Assembly: GCF_018555455.1 (NCBI RefSeq)
Contig: NZ_JAFEJU010000001.1
Span: 186,001 to 250,000, forward strand
Reading direction: 5' to 3'
Length of the DNA: 64,000 nt
Source of the DNA: Bifidobacterium colobi
Lineage (GTDB): Bacteria; Actinomycetota; Actinomycetes; Actinomycetales; Bifidobacteriaceae
The translations under genes were made by a program, and so were the position numbers. Below the pieces are notes generated by a model. The model saw only the letters and a program-made list of their open reading frames with translations. It did no database searches and was not told the origin of the DNA. Below are positions 56,145 to 63,922 of the stretch, in pieces; within the stretch, counting starts at the first letter, position 1, and each line of letters opens with the position of its first letter.

Positions 56145-57857
56145 TTATTTGAGCAGGCGTCCCTTGCGATGAGTCATGATGGCGATGATCGCGCCGCCGG
56201 CGGCGAGCAGGCCGCCGATGACGAGGAACAGGACGATGCCGCCGCTGCCGGTCAGTGGCAGGTTCGTGATCGTGGTGACGTTGCGCACGAACAGCAGGCC
56301 GTTCTTCTCGATCTGCACGAGCGAATCGGCCAGTGAGGGCACGCGCTCGAACACGACCAGCGCCGTTTTGCCGGGATCTGCGGTGATCGTGACCTTGAAC
56401 CGCACGTCGAGGTCACGGTAGCCGTCCGGCACTCCGGTTTCGCGCACCCAGTACGTGCCGGCGGCCAGACCGTCGAACCTCACGAGGCCGTTGCGGTCGG
56501 ACGTGGCGGTCACGTCCTCGTCGGGACGGTCGGCGCGACGGTATTTGGCGTCGTCCGCGAACGTGTCCGCCGTATAGAGCGTGAACGTCGCGCCGGCAAG
56601 CGGCGTCTTGCCATCCTCGCCGATCTTGCCGAACTGGAAGCCGTGCGTGTACACGGTGGTGTCCGGAGGCGTGAGCTCGCCGGTCTGATTGGTTTTCGGA
56701 TCGTTCGAGTACGTGAGCGCGACCGTGTTCGTGTTGCCGTCGCCGTCGATCGTCGCATGCTCGGTGAGCGTGGCCGAATAGTCGACGCGCAGCAAACCGC
56801 CCGCCATGCCGTCACGGCCATTCGCGTAAACCCATGCACTCAGATCGAGATCGATCGTGGTTGCCGTGCCGCCGTCGGACTCACTTGCCTGCAACGTGTA
56901 ATCGTCACCGTCGAGTGGACGCCATGCCTGTCCGTCCTCGCTGGCCGTGACGGACAGATCATCGTTGAACCGCTGGCCTTTCGACAGGACGTCCGCCAGG
57001 CGGAACACGTACGGGTTGGCCGCATCATTCGCGTATTTCGCGGTATCGGGGATGAGGGTTTCAATACGATAGTCCACGATGTCGCCCACATTGCGGTCGT
57101 CCGTCAGCGTCGCATCATCGCCGTCGATGATGCTCTTGCCGATCGTGACGCGCTGGTTCTTGATCTCGGCCGTGCCGTCGGCGTTGCCGATCGGTGGTTT
57201 CGCGGCGGTGATCGCCGTACCGACCAGTATCGGCGCCGAACGCGTGGTACCGGTCAACGCCGTGTTCGTATCCTCCAATAGGTACAGGCCGGGCTGCAAT
57301 CCGGCGAACACGACCGAGGAAATCGTGCCGTCGTCGGCCGGCGTCGTCGTGCCGGACATGACCGGCGCATCCGTGACGGAAACGGTGGCCGCCATGCGAT
57401 CGGCGAACAGCCGCCAAACCGGGGAATCCTTCACATCGCCCTGCCGTGCCAGCCACACGATCGGATCCTCGCCACCGGAACCCGTGTCCGCCGCCCCGTC
57501 GTCGCCCCGTGTAGTCTCGCCAACCGTTCCGCCGTCGACAGCGCCCGCATCGGCCGGGTACTCGCTGTCGCCGACCTTCGGCAGCGAGGCGATCACATCG
57601 CCGCGCACCGCGTCCTCGGTGCGCACGGTCACCGCGGAACCCTGGACCGTGAACCCGGCGAGCTTGACCACCTTGAAGTCCGCGCCATTCAACGACGAAC
57701 CCGGACCGGCATTCAGCGTGATCGAATCACCCAATACGGGCGTCGTCTCACCGGCCTCATCGGCATGAGCGATGCCGCCGGCCGACACTGTGGCCAGCAA
57801 CAGCACGGCCGTCATCGTCGCGCGCAGCAGCCGGCCGATCCTGTGGAAAGAGAACAT
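56145..57857 (-). CDS. Sortase-anchored SpaA-type pilin/surface protein
   Basis: 570 residues: signal peptide (LLRATMTAVLLLATVSAGGIAHA), SpaA/isopeptide domains (GLQPGLYLLEDTNT, AGTYWVRETGVPDGY), LPLTG motif and hydrophobic tail with MTHRKGRLLK. The domain pattern is that of LPXTG pilins such as SpaA/SpaH-type backbone subunits. No sortase gene is nearby, so a host sortase may process it. Its leader resembles that of the adhesin gene. Confidence 0.88.
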   Translation of the reverse strand: MFSFHRIGRLLRATMTAVLLLATVSAGGIAHADEAGETTPVLGDSITLNAGPGSSLNGADFKVVKLAGFTVQGSAVTVRTEDAVRGDVIASLPKVGDSEYPADAGAVDGGTVGETTRGDDGAADTGSGGEDPIVWLARQGDVKDSPVWRLFADRMAATVSVTDAPVMSGTTTPADDGTISSVVFAGLQPGLYLLEDTNTALTGTTRSAPILVGTAITAAKPPIGNADGTAEIKNQRVTIGKSIIDGDDATLTDDRNVGDIVDYRIETLIPDTAKYANDAANPYVFRLADVLSKGQRFNDDLSVTASEDGQAWRPLDGDDYTLQASESDGGTATTIDLDLSAWVYANGRDGMAGGLLRVDYSATLTEHATIDGDGNTNTVALTYSNDPKTNQTGELTPPDTTVYTHGFQFGKIGEDGKTPLAGATFTLYTADTFADDAKYRRADRPDEDVTATSDRNGLVRFDGLAAGTYWVRETGVPDGYRDLDVRFKVTITADPGKTALVVFERVPSLADSLVQIEKNGLLFVRNVTTITNLPLTGSGGIVLFLVIGGLLAAGGAIIAIMTHRKGRLLK

Positions 57858-57965
57858 GATCGAAGTCCTTCACTATCCGCATCCCCTGAACCAAGGCACG
57901 AACCGCGCCGACGGGGAAGAGAAAGGAAGAGAACCCGACGGCGCGGCCATACCATGAGAGGGAAG

Positions 57966-58047
57966 GTGCGGAACGTTTACCCGAACCACCCTTGGCCCGA
58001 CCGCACGCCCCTCATCCTGCCGCCGCCCGCCACGGCATCGTGGTCCC
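57966..58047 (-). promoter_or_regulatory. Structured leader before the pilin
   Basis: On the minus strand: GGGACCACG, GGCGGCG, GGCGTGCGGT and CCGCAC in the order and spacing seen before the adhesin; the interior has CGGGCCAAGGGTGG and 29 nt between P1 arms. It ends 108 bases before the ATG. The gap 57,858-58,264 holds no gene but also the AT-rich motif at 58,118. Confidence 0.6.
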
Positions 58048-58117
58048 ACGCTGATAATCGTCACCGTCCGACGCCGTCTATCGGCCGGTAGTTTCGTAGC
58101 ATTTCTTTATGTTTGTA

Positions 58118-58131
58118 TTTCTTTGTTTATA
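58118..58131. repeat. AT-rich motif, variant copy
   Basis: TTTCTTTGTTTATA, sharing the first 11 bases of the 16-mer at 43,846 and 60,906, with TTTCTTTATGTTTG just before. Confidence 0.55.
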
Positions 58132-58264
58132 GTTGCATCGCTCCCATGTTGAAATCCACTCAGTCGGATATGATGAGATTTACCAATACCCACCCGAGGC
58201 TGCGGATCGCCGCTCTGACATGTGGTGGGTCTTTTTGTCTGCGGTATCGGAAGGGAGTGTGGCG

Positions 58265-59434
58265 ATGGCGTCTATTACCGTGCATCCGGCCACGCTCCGG
58301 TGGGCCGTTAGGCAGAGTGGTGCTGATCCCGCGGCTGTGGCGCATAAGGATGGTCTGGCTGAGTTTCCGCAGTGGTTGAACGAGACGGGTCCGTTGAGCC
58401 TGTCTTTTACCAAGTTGTCCGCGATCGGTTCCGCGTTGCAGGTGCCGTTCGGCGCGCTGGTACGTTCCGTGGTTCCCGAGTCCCATGAGGATGAGTTGAT
58501 CCGGTATCGCACGATCGACAATCGCGGGGTCGAAGCGAGCCGGAATCTTCAGGATACGATCGCGGTCATGCGCAACCGTCAGGATTGGGCGCGTGATGAG
58601 ATGATCGCGCAGGGTTTCGGGGAGAATCTGCTGGTCGGCAGTGTGCCGTCCCATGTGACCGCGGGTGAACTTGCCGCGCATATTCGCGAGGGATTGTCCT
58701 TGGACGTTGGCTGGTGCCGGCATAAGAGCAGTGCCGATCGGTTCCGTTTCCTGCGTGGCAAGGCTTCCGACGCGGGTCTGATGGTGATGGTCGACTCCCG
58801 GGTGGGAACGTCCAGTGCGCGCCGTTTGAATGTGCGCGAGTTTCGTGCGTTCGTGCTGTTGGATGACGTGGCGCCTCTGATTTTCGTCAATCGCAATGAT
58901 TCCTATGCGGCGATGCTGTTCTCTCTCCTGCATGAGATCGGTCACGTGCTGCTCGGTTCCAATGAGGTGTACAACGACTCCTCCGTGGATGGCGGCAATG
59001 GTGTCGAACGCAAGATCAACCAGGCCGTCGTTCTGACGGTCGTGGATGACGAGCAGGAATTCCGCGCGTATTGGAAGAAGATGGTTGCGGATTGTGCTCG
59101 TGTGCAGGACATTGCGGATGGTTGCGCGAAAAGGTATGGTCTGAGCGCTTTGGCATTGACGATTCATGCCCATAAGCTTGGCTTGGCCAGTGACGAGGAC
59201 GTGCGTCTGGTCCGCGCCCTGAGCGAACGGCGTGTGACGGATACGGAGGCCGCCGGTTCCGGAGGCAATCAGAACCTGACGAACGCTTCCCATCTGGACA
59301 CGAGGTTCGTGCGCATGATCCGGGACGGTGTCGACCGGGGAAGCCTGCCCTATTCCGATGGCCTGTCCCTGCTGGGCGTCAGGTCCATGCACGCCTATGA
59401 TGGCCTGCTCAAGGCGAAAGGCTTGGATCAGTGA
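58265..59434 (+). CDS. ImmA/IrrE-family metallopeptidase
   Basis: 389 residues: an N-terminal helical HTH-like part (AVRQSGADPAAVAHKDGLAEF) and a zinc protease domain with SLLHEIGHVLLGSNE. ATG 58,265 is supported by GGAAGGGAG; the upstream extension is unlikely. The stop overlaps the DUF4411 gene. Such pairs are toxin-antitoxin-like and help maintain elements. Confidence 0.85.
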   Translation: MASITVHPATLRWAVRQSGADPAAVAHKDGLAEFPQWLNETGPLSLSFTKLSAIGSALQVPFGALVRSVVPESHEDELIRYRTIDNRGVEASRNLQDTIAVMRNRQDWARDEMIAQGFGENLLVGSVPSHVTAGELAAHIREGLSLDVGWCRHKSSADRFRFLRGKASDAGLMVMVDSRVGTSSARRLNVREFRAFVLLDDVAPLIFVNRNDSYAAMLFSLLHEIGHVLLGSNEVYNDSSVDGGNGVERKINQAVVLTVVDDEQEFRAYWKKMVADCARVQDIADGCAKRYGLSALALTIHAHKLGLASDEDVRLVRALSERRVTDTEAAGSGGNQNLTNASHLDTRFVRMIRDGVDRGSLPYSDGLSLLGVRSMHAYDGLLKAKGLDQ

Positions 59435-59994
59435 GCGATCTGTTTTTGCTGGACTCGAACATTTTCATCGAGTCCTACCGTACCCATCACCCGTTCGCTT
59501 ACAAGGAGTTTCATCCATTCTGGCGGTGGCTGGAACGTATGGCGCACAACGGCAAGATACAGCTGCTTGACACCGTGTTCAAGGAGATCACCCAGAAGGA
59601 CAGCGACGGCAACCGTGACGAGCTGGCCGAATGGGCGTTCAACCTGTTCTCAGACAAACAGCTTTCGCATAAGACCGATGAAATCGGTGTGGCCTATGCG
59701 CAGGTTCAGGATTACCTGGCCACCTGCGGACTCTACCGGCCAGCCTCGTACCGTCAATGGGAGCCGGAAACCAAAGCCGACCCGTGGCTGATCGCCGCTG
59801 CAATGGTCGAGGACGCGATCGTCGTCACCAACGAGCAGGCCGTGCATCCCATGCCCAGCAGCCCGTTGAGAAAAGAACCCAAGATTCCCGACGTGGCCGA
59901 CGCGATGGGCGTGCGCACCATGAACCTACACGAGTTCTACGACGCCAGCGGAGAACTCGTTTCATCGCCATACCCCATCCAGCCAACACTCTGA
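59431..59994 (+). CDS. DUF4411 PIN-like protein
   Basis: 187 residues: LLDSNIFIESYR at the N-terminus, acidic residues typical of PIN nucleases (TVFKEITQKD, AMVEDAIVVTNEQ). GTG start in a four-base overlap with the peptidase gene. Probably the toxin of the pair; RNase activity not shown. Confidence 0.75.
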   Translation: MSDLFLLDSNIFIESYRTHHPFAYKEFHPFWRWLERMAHNGKIQLLDTVFKEITQKDSDGNRDELAEWAFNLFSDKQLSHKTDEIGVAYAQVQDYLATCGLYRPASYRQWEPETKADPWLIAAAMVEDAIVVTNEQAVHPMPSSPLRKEPKIPDVADAMGVRTMNLHEFYDASGELVSSPYPIQPTL

Positions 59995-60077
59995 TCCTGC
60001 ATCGGCCATGAAGACATCGCGATGCAGTGCGGTGCCGGATACCTTCCGTCGTGTGATTGCGCATCCGGCACCTTAGA

Positions 60078-60296
60078 TCACTCGTGCCGGTCGAGGTATT
60101 CGGCGAGGGCTTGGGCGACGAGGTCCTGCATGCGGATGCCCTTGATGCCGGCGGCCGCTTTGATGCGGTTGCGCAGCGAGGTGCGGATCTTGATGCTGGT
60201 GACCATGTAGGGGTCGTTGGCCGGTTCCTCGCGGTAGATATCGTCGACCGACGTGATCTCGCGTTCGGCGGGCAGATAGCTCAGGTTCCCTTTCAT
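60078..60296 (-). CDS. Small partner of ParA, ribbon-helix-helix type
   Basis: 72 residues with the likely DNA-binding part MVTSIKIRTSLRNRIKAAAGIKGIRMQDLVAQALAEYL. ATGA overlap with parA. Could bind the AT-rich repeats, but this is not shown. Confidence 0.75.
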   Translation of the reverse strand: MKGNLSYLPAEREITSVDDIYREEPANDPYMVTSIKIRTSLRNRIKAAAGIKGIRMQDLVAQALAEYLDRHE

Positions 60297-60874
60297 CGTC
60301 CGACCGCCCGTCTCAGCTCGTGCAGGACGAGACCGTATTCCCAGAGTTTGGCTGGGCGGTGGCCGAAGCTGGTCTTGATCTCCTGCCGTTTGGGCACGAT
60401 CGTGTCGAATCGTGGCGTGTCCTGTGTTTCGAGCGCGTGCATGGCCTGCCGGAACGCGACCGTATTCGTTTCGACCCTGTTGAGCAGTACGGCGGCGGGC
60501 GTGCGTCCGGCCGCGTTGACGGTCGCCCATGCCTGCTGCAGGTCGACGGGCGATTCGGTGGTGGGCACGATCACGAAGTCGGCCATGTCGAGCGCGGTTT
60601 TGAGGCCCGCGTGCGTGGGCGGCGCGTCGATGACGAGCCATTCCCCCGGCGTGGCGCGGATTGCGGCGAGTTCGTCAACGGAAGCGGCCCGCACGTTGAA
60701 CGGCAGCGTTTCGTTGCTGAGGTTGGCGATTCTGTCCCACAGGGTCGCGGAGTACTGCGGGTCGGCGTCCAAGAGCGTGACATGCTGCCCGTCGCGGACG
60801 AGCGCGTGGCATAGGTATTGCGCGATGGTGGTCTTGCCGACCCCGCCTTTGGCGTTGGCGATGGCGATTCTCAT
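60293..60874 (-). CDS. parA: ParA-family partition ATPase
   Basis: 193 residues. Deviant Walker A NAKGGVGKTTIAQ, DADPQYSATLW, LVIDAPPTH and PTTESPVDL. Short ParA as found with RHH-type ParB. Segregates the element if it exists as an extrachromosomal circle. ACAAAGGGAGACCACC precedes the ATG. Confidence 0.9.
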   Translation of the reverse strand: MRIAIANAKGGVGKTTIAQYLCHALVRDGQHVTLLDADPQYSATLWDRIANLSNETLPFNVRAASVDELAAIRATPGEWLVIDAPPTHAGLKTALDMADFVIVPTTESPVDLQQAWATVNAAGRTPAAVLLNRVETNTVAFRQAMHALETQDTPRFDTIVPKRQEIKTSFGHRPAKLWEYGLVLHELRRAVGR

Positions 60875-60905
60875 GGTGGTCTCCCTTTGTGTATGTTTTT
60901 GTGTT

Positions 60906-60921
60906 TTTCTTTGTTTCTTTA
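60906..60921. repeat. 16-bp AT-rich motif, copy 2 (before parA)
   Basis: TTTCTTTGTTTCTTTA, identical to copy 1, 32 bp before parA and followed by TTTCTTTG. Position suggests a partition-site or control role. Confidence 0.7.
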
Positions 60922-61503
60922 TTTCTTTGCGGATGTGTCCGATAGTGCATGATCGTCGGGCGTATCCGGGGGATCGCGTTCGCCGGGTTCGAGCCGGGTG
61001 AGCCTGCGTGGTCGGCCGAGTGGTTCGCCGTTGCCGGTTTTGCGGGCGCGCTCGTTGCGTCGCCGGTTGCGGACGATGCTGTGGATTTCGGGGTGGGCGT
61101 CGAGCCAGTCGAGTAGCAGCCGGTACGGTTTGGCGATGTCCGTGGCCTTGCGTTCGGGTAGAACGTCGTGGACGATGACGACGCGCATCGCGTACTGTCG
61201 TTCCTTGTAGGTCATGCCGCCGAGGATGCCGTGCGTGACCGGGCGCAGCAGGCTGCGGGCCAGGCACGGCATGAGCATCGGGCATTGCGCGCACAGGCGT
61301 TTGGCTGCGCCGCGCAGCATCTGGTCGGGGCGCGAGTCGCCGGCGGCGTCGAGTTCCATCCAGATCATGTCGTACAAGTCGAGCTGCGCCTGTGCGCACA
61401 GGCCGCCGGGCGGCAGCATCGACGTGTGTATCCACTCGTCGCCGCCCGGATCGCGTGCCGGTCTGCCGTCCGGCTTGCCAGTGGGACGGAACCCATCCAT
61501 CAT
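60919..61503 (-). CDS. WhiB-family iron-sulfur regulator
   Basis: 194 residues. Four Cys in the WhiB pattern: C36, C71-x2-C74-x5-C80, followed by the GILGGMTYKERQ turn (usual form GxWGG) and a basic region. It would bind a redox-sensitive Fe-S cluster and interact with sigma factor. The ATG lies in an ATGA overlap with the replication-like gene, which is unusual and suggests it regulates replication or transfer. A long Arg/Pro-rich C-terminal tail is extra. Confidence 0.85.
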   Translation of the reverse strand: MMDGFRPTGKPDGRPARDPGGDEWIHTSMLPPGGLCAQAQLDLYDMIWMELDAAGDSRPDQMLRGAAKRLCAQCPMLMPCLARSLLRPVTHGILGGMTYKERQYAMRVVIVHDVLPERKATDIAKPYRLLLDWLDAHPEIHSIVRNRRRNERARKTGNGEPLGRPRRLTRLEPGERDPPDTPDDHALSDTSAKK

Positions 61504-62852
61504 GCACTCCGTTCCATGCTTGGCATCCTGTCGAACGAGGCCGGCTGCTCTTCCTTCCGCCGCAGGTGTTCCTTCCAGCGTTTCGTCTGCTCGTTGGCTT
61601 CGATTCGCGCCCGCTTGACGGCTTCCGTGGTGCGCGCGTTGCCGTGCAGCGCCAGGTTGCGTTCGTCGTACGCGCATACCGGGCATTTGTCCCGGCGGAT
61701 GGAGCCGTTGAGGTGGTTCTGCGCGAATGCGATGCGGCTGTTCGATCTGCCGTGCTGGAACGACGAGTAGCCGAACACCGGGCACTGTGTGACGGTTTCG
61801 CATGAGACCAGCACCGCCGCATGCGGGTCTTTCTCTTCCTCGTCTTTCGCGGACATGATCCCTGATTTGACGTGTTTGGCTCTGAGTCGTCGCTGCTCGA
61901 TCTCGCCGCGCCGTTCCTGCCATAGGCGTTCCCAGCGTCGGGCGAACTCGGACATGCTCAGCATTTTCGGACGCCAGAACGGATTCTTGGCGGCCCACAG
62001 CACCAGCTCCAGAATCTCCATCTGGCTGTGTTCCGCGAGCAGTCCCGCTGCGGCGCGCTGGTCGCGCGCCCGTGGCGGTTTGGCCGTCACCTGTTCGCCG
62101 GCAAGCAGTTCGGCGAATCGTTTCAGCAGCGCGTCGCAATCGGACGCGGAGACGTTGTCCCCGACGACTGCGTCGTCCGACCGACGGTTTTCGCCGGTAA
62201 AGCCGAAACCTTGGTTCGGTTCGACGTCGAGGTCCGGCGCGTTGGACGATTGGCTGATGGTGGGCGGGTTGTTCTCGGCTGAGTCTCCCCGTGGGGAGAT
62301 GTCCCCTTTAGGGGACAGAGGGGTAATAGGTTCATGGGATGGTTTGGGTGACTGCACGGTCACCGGGCTGGTGACTCGTAGTGCGTCGGGCGTCCTGCTG
62401 CCGTCCGGTGCTTTTCCTGCACCCGGTGACTGTGATGCACCGGGTGTCTCGCATGCGCCGGCGTCGGTATCCTGTGTGGTGTCGTCCGTTTCCTCCGCTT
62501 GGTTCTCGTCCTTGCGTGGCGTGCGCGGCTTGCGGTCCGTCGGCGCGGGCAGCGTCTCGTCGCGGTCCATGCAGATCTCCCATACGGTCGGTCGCTTGTA
62601 CTCGGGCAGGTACTGGATCACTTCAGTGGCTTCCGACTTGCGGATGAAGCCGTTCTCCTCCAGCCAGCGCAGCTTGCGCTGCACCGACCGTTCGCACATG
62701 CACGAGTTCCTGGCCATCTTCTTGATGCCGGGGAAGGAGTTGCGCCCGTGCTCGTCGGCGTTGTCGGCAAGGTTGATGAGCACGAGCTGGGCGTACGGGT
62801 CCTCGATCAGCCGCTTGAGCGTGAACACGCGGCTCAATGCCTGGATGCTCAT
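61500..62852 (-). CDS. Winged-helix replication-initiator-like protein
   Basis: 450 residues: residues 1-95 form a winged helix (ALSRVFTLKRLIEDPYAQLVLINLADNADE, RNSCMCERSVQRKLRWLEENGFIRK), then a polar linker and a C-terminal part with Cys residues (SCETVTQC, KCPVCAYDE) that might bind zinc. Such proteins start plasmid or phage-type replication; a DnaA-like helicase loader is absent. GGGAGGTGG precedes the ATG. Confidence 0.7.
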   Translation of the reverse strand: MSIQALSRVFTLKRLIEDPYAQLVLINLADNADEHGRNSFPGIKKMARNSCMCERSVQRKLRWLEENGFIRKSEATEVIQYLPEYKRPTVWEICMDRDETLPAPTDRKPRTPRKDENQAEETDDTTQDTDAGACETPGASQSPGAGKAPDGSRTPDALRVTSPVTVQSPKPSHEPITPLSPKGDISPRGDSAENNPPTISQSSNAPDLDVEPNQGFGFTGENRRSDDAVVGDNVSASDCDALLKRFAELLAGEQVTAKPPRARDQRAAAGLLAEHSQMEILELVLWAAKNPFWRPKMLSMSEFARRWERLWQERRGEIEQRRLRAKHVKSGIMSAKDEEEKDPHAAVLVSCETVTQCPVFGYSSFQHGRSNSRIAFAQNHLNGSIRRDKCPVCAYDERNLALHGNARTTEAVKRARIEANEQTKRWKEHLRRKEEQPASFDRMPSMERSA

Positions 62853-63034
62853 CGGCGTCCACCTCCCGCCGGATGCGCGGCCACGGCACGCCGCAACCGG
62901 TCAGCGTGGCTGACCGATTCGTCGAGATACGGTGAAACCGTGATATAAGGCTTTCTCTCAAAACCTTGGTTTTCCGGGCTTCCGCACACGATGACGGTCA
63001 CACGTGCGGGTATACAATCCTGCTTGTAAGACAT
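62849..63034 (-). CDS. Small leader protein before the replication gene
   Basis: 61 residues, ends HPAGGGRR and overlaps the next ATG (ATGA). No strong Shine-Dalgarno is visible and the start abuts the 3' arm of a long hairpin. It may couple translation of the replication gene. No family recognised. Confidence 0.5.
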   Translation of the reverse strand: MSYKQDCIPARVTVIVCGSPENQGFERKPYITVSPYLDESVSHADRLRRAVAAHPAGGGRR

Positions 63035-63036
63035 AA

Positions 63037-63117
63037 GAATCCAATCTCTGTCTGCACCGCGAAAGCCGAACCTTTCTCTTACAAATGCTGGCTTTCGCGA
63101 TTCTTGTGATTGGAATC
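63037..63117 (-). promoter_or_regulatory. Two-stage hairpin in the leader of the replication operon
   Basis: Outer arms GAATCCAATC / GATTGGAATC (one mismatch) and inner perfect arms GCGAAAGCC / GGCTTTCGC. The outer 3' arm ends two bases before ATG 63,034, so pairing could hide the start. Confidence 0.55.
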
Positions 63118-63165
63118 CGGGAAACGGTTTTGACCGGCCGCCTCCACGGATCCCGAACGGACCTG

Positions 63166-63188
63166 GCCCTCTCCCGCAAGGAGAGGGC
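63166..63188. terminator. Hairpin after the XRE gene
   Basis: GCCCTCTCC-CGCAA-GGAGAGGGC, five bases after the stop of the XRE gene; followed by TTCTTCT only on the plus strand. Confidence 0.5.
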
Positions 63189-63193
63189 TTCTT

Positions 63194-63646
63194 CTATGTG
63201 AAGGCGACCACCTCCTTCGCCATCGAAGGAACAGGATCGTCGGACAGGCCGAGCAGCCAGTCGCTGGAAACGCGGAAATGCGACGCGATGCGCCGAATGT
63301 CGGGCAACGTCCAGTTGATGTCGCCGTTGAGCTTGCCCGTCACCGACGACTTCGACAGCCGCATGATACGAGCCAGCGCCGCGTAGCTCACATAATTCGG
63401 CTCGCCCATCAGCATGCGCACGCGGCGCGTGGTCACGCCGTCACGACGCAACTCGCGTTCGCTCGCCGCACCCTGCCCGTCCGGTACGCTTATGCCACGG
63501 TTCGAGGCGGGAACCAGCAGAAAACGGGTATCATGGGATTGAGGAACGACACCACGCCCGAACAGGACGCGCGAGGCATCGGCGAGGCCGTCAACGGCAA
63601 ACACCGGCGGCAACGCGCACGCGGCGGAGGCACTGGTCCGAGACAT
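63194..63646 (-). CDS. XRE-type repressor
   Basis: Up to 150 residues with a Cro/CI HTH at the C-terminal side: VSYAALARIMRLSKSSVTGKLNG and SSDWLLGLSDD. The start is uncertain: ATG 63,646 has GGAAAG upstream; GTG 63,436 or ATG 63,415 would give a smaller, better-fitting protein. It is the last gene before the right attachment site and a likely control gene of the element. It lies downstream of the captured host tRNA promoter. Confidence 0.75.
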   Translation of the reverse strand: MSRTSASAACALPPVFAVDGLADASRVLFGRGVVPQSHDTRFLLVPASNRGISVPDGQGAASERELRRDGVTTRRVRMLMGEPNYVSYAALARIMRLSKSSVTGKLNGDINWTLPDIRRIASHFRVSSDWLLGLSDDPVPSMAKEVVAFT

Positions 63647-63726
63647 GGAAACACGCTTTCCATGACCGGGAGCCGTTCAAATTTAATCCGTGAAGCGGGT
63701 CGGGGCAGTACGTTTAATCCCCGAAA

Positions 63727-63741
63727 AACCCACGACTTAAA
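63727..63741. other. Right attachment site
   Basis: AACCCACGACTTAAA. Inside lie two TTTAATCC copies (63,682 and 63,713) that could be recombinase arm sites. Confidence 0.8.
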
Positions 63742-63774
63742 AGGACGCTGCTCTAACCGTTGAGCTAGAGGGGC
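63727..63774 (-). pseudogene. 5' half of the host tRNA-Lys(UUU)
   Basis: On the minus strand: GCCCCTC-TA-GCTC-AACGGTTA-GAGC-A-GCGTC-CTTTTAA-GTCGT then GGGTT running into the element as TTTCGGGG. No T-arm can be formed, so the tRNA is not restored. Anticodon TTT. Confidence 0.88.
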
Positions 63775-63783
63775 AACTCATCC

Positions 63784-63813
63784 AAAATACACACTTTTTG
63801 GTCAGAATGCCAA
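63784..63813 (-). promoter_or_regulatory. Promoter of the split host tRNA
   Basis: On the minus strand TTGGCA, 18 bp, TATTTT, then nine bases to the tRNA start. It points into the element. Confidence 0.7.
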
Positions 63814-63922
63814 ATCGAACGGCAGAAAAAATGCAACATTCGGTAACAAATAGGAGAAATGTGCTTCATATCGCATATTGCTTTTAGCGATAAATGCCCA
63901 AAAGGGACTAGGCTTATGACCC

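Larger units (their letters stand above)
10972..63741. mobile_element. Integrative conjugative element in tRNA-Lys, about 52.8 kb
   Basis: Bounded by AACCCACGA(A/C)TTAAA at 10,972-10,986 and 63,727-63,741, which sit in the two separated halves of one tRNA-Lys gene. It contains tyrosine recombinases at one end, a relaxase, a VirD4 coupling ATPase, VirB4, PrgI, VirB6-like, Maff2 and CHAP proteins, a ParA partition gene and a repressor, so it has the parts for excision, transfer and maintenance. Cargo includes Kdp, a sugar operon, a two-component/ABC module and a complete tRNA-Lys. Whether it still moves is unknown. Confidence 0.88.
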
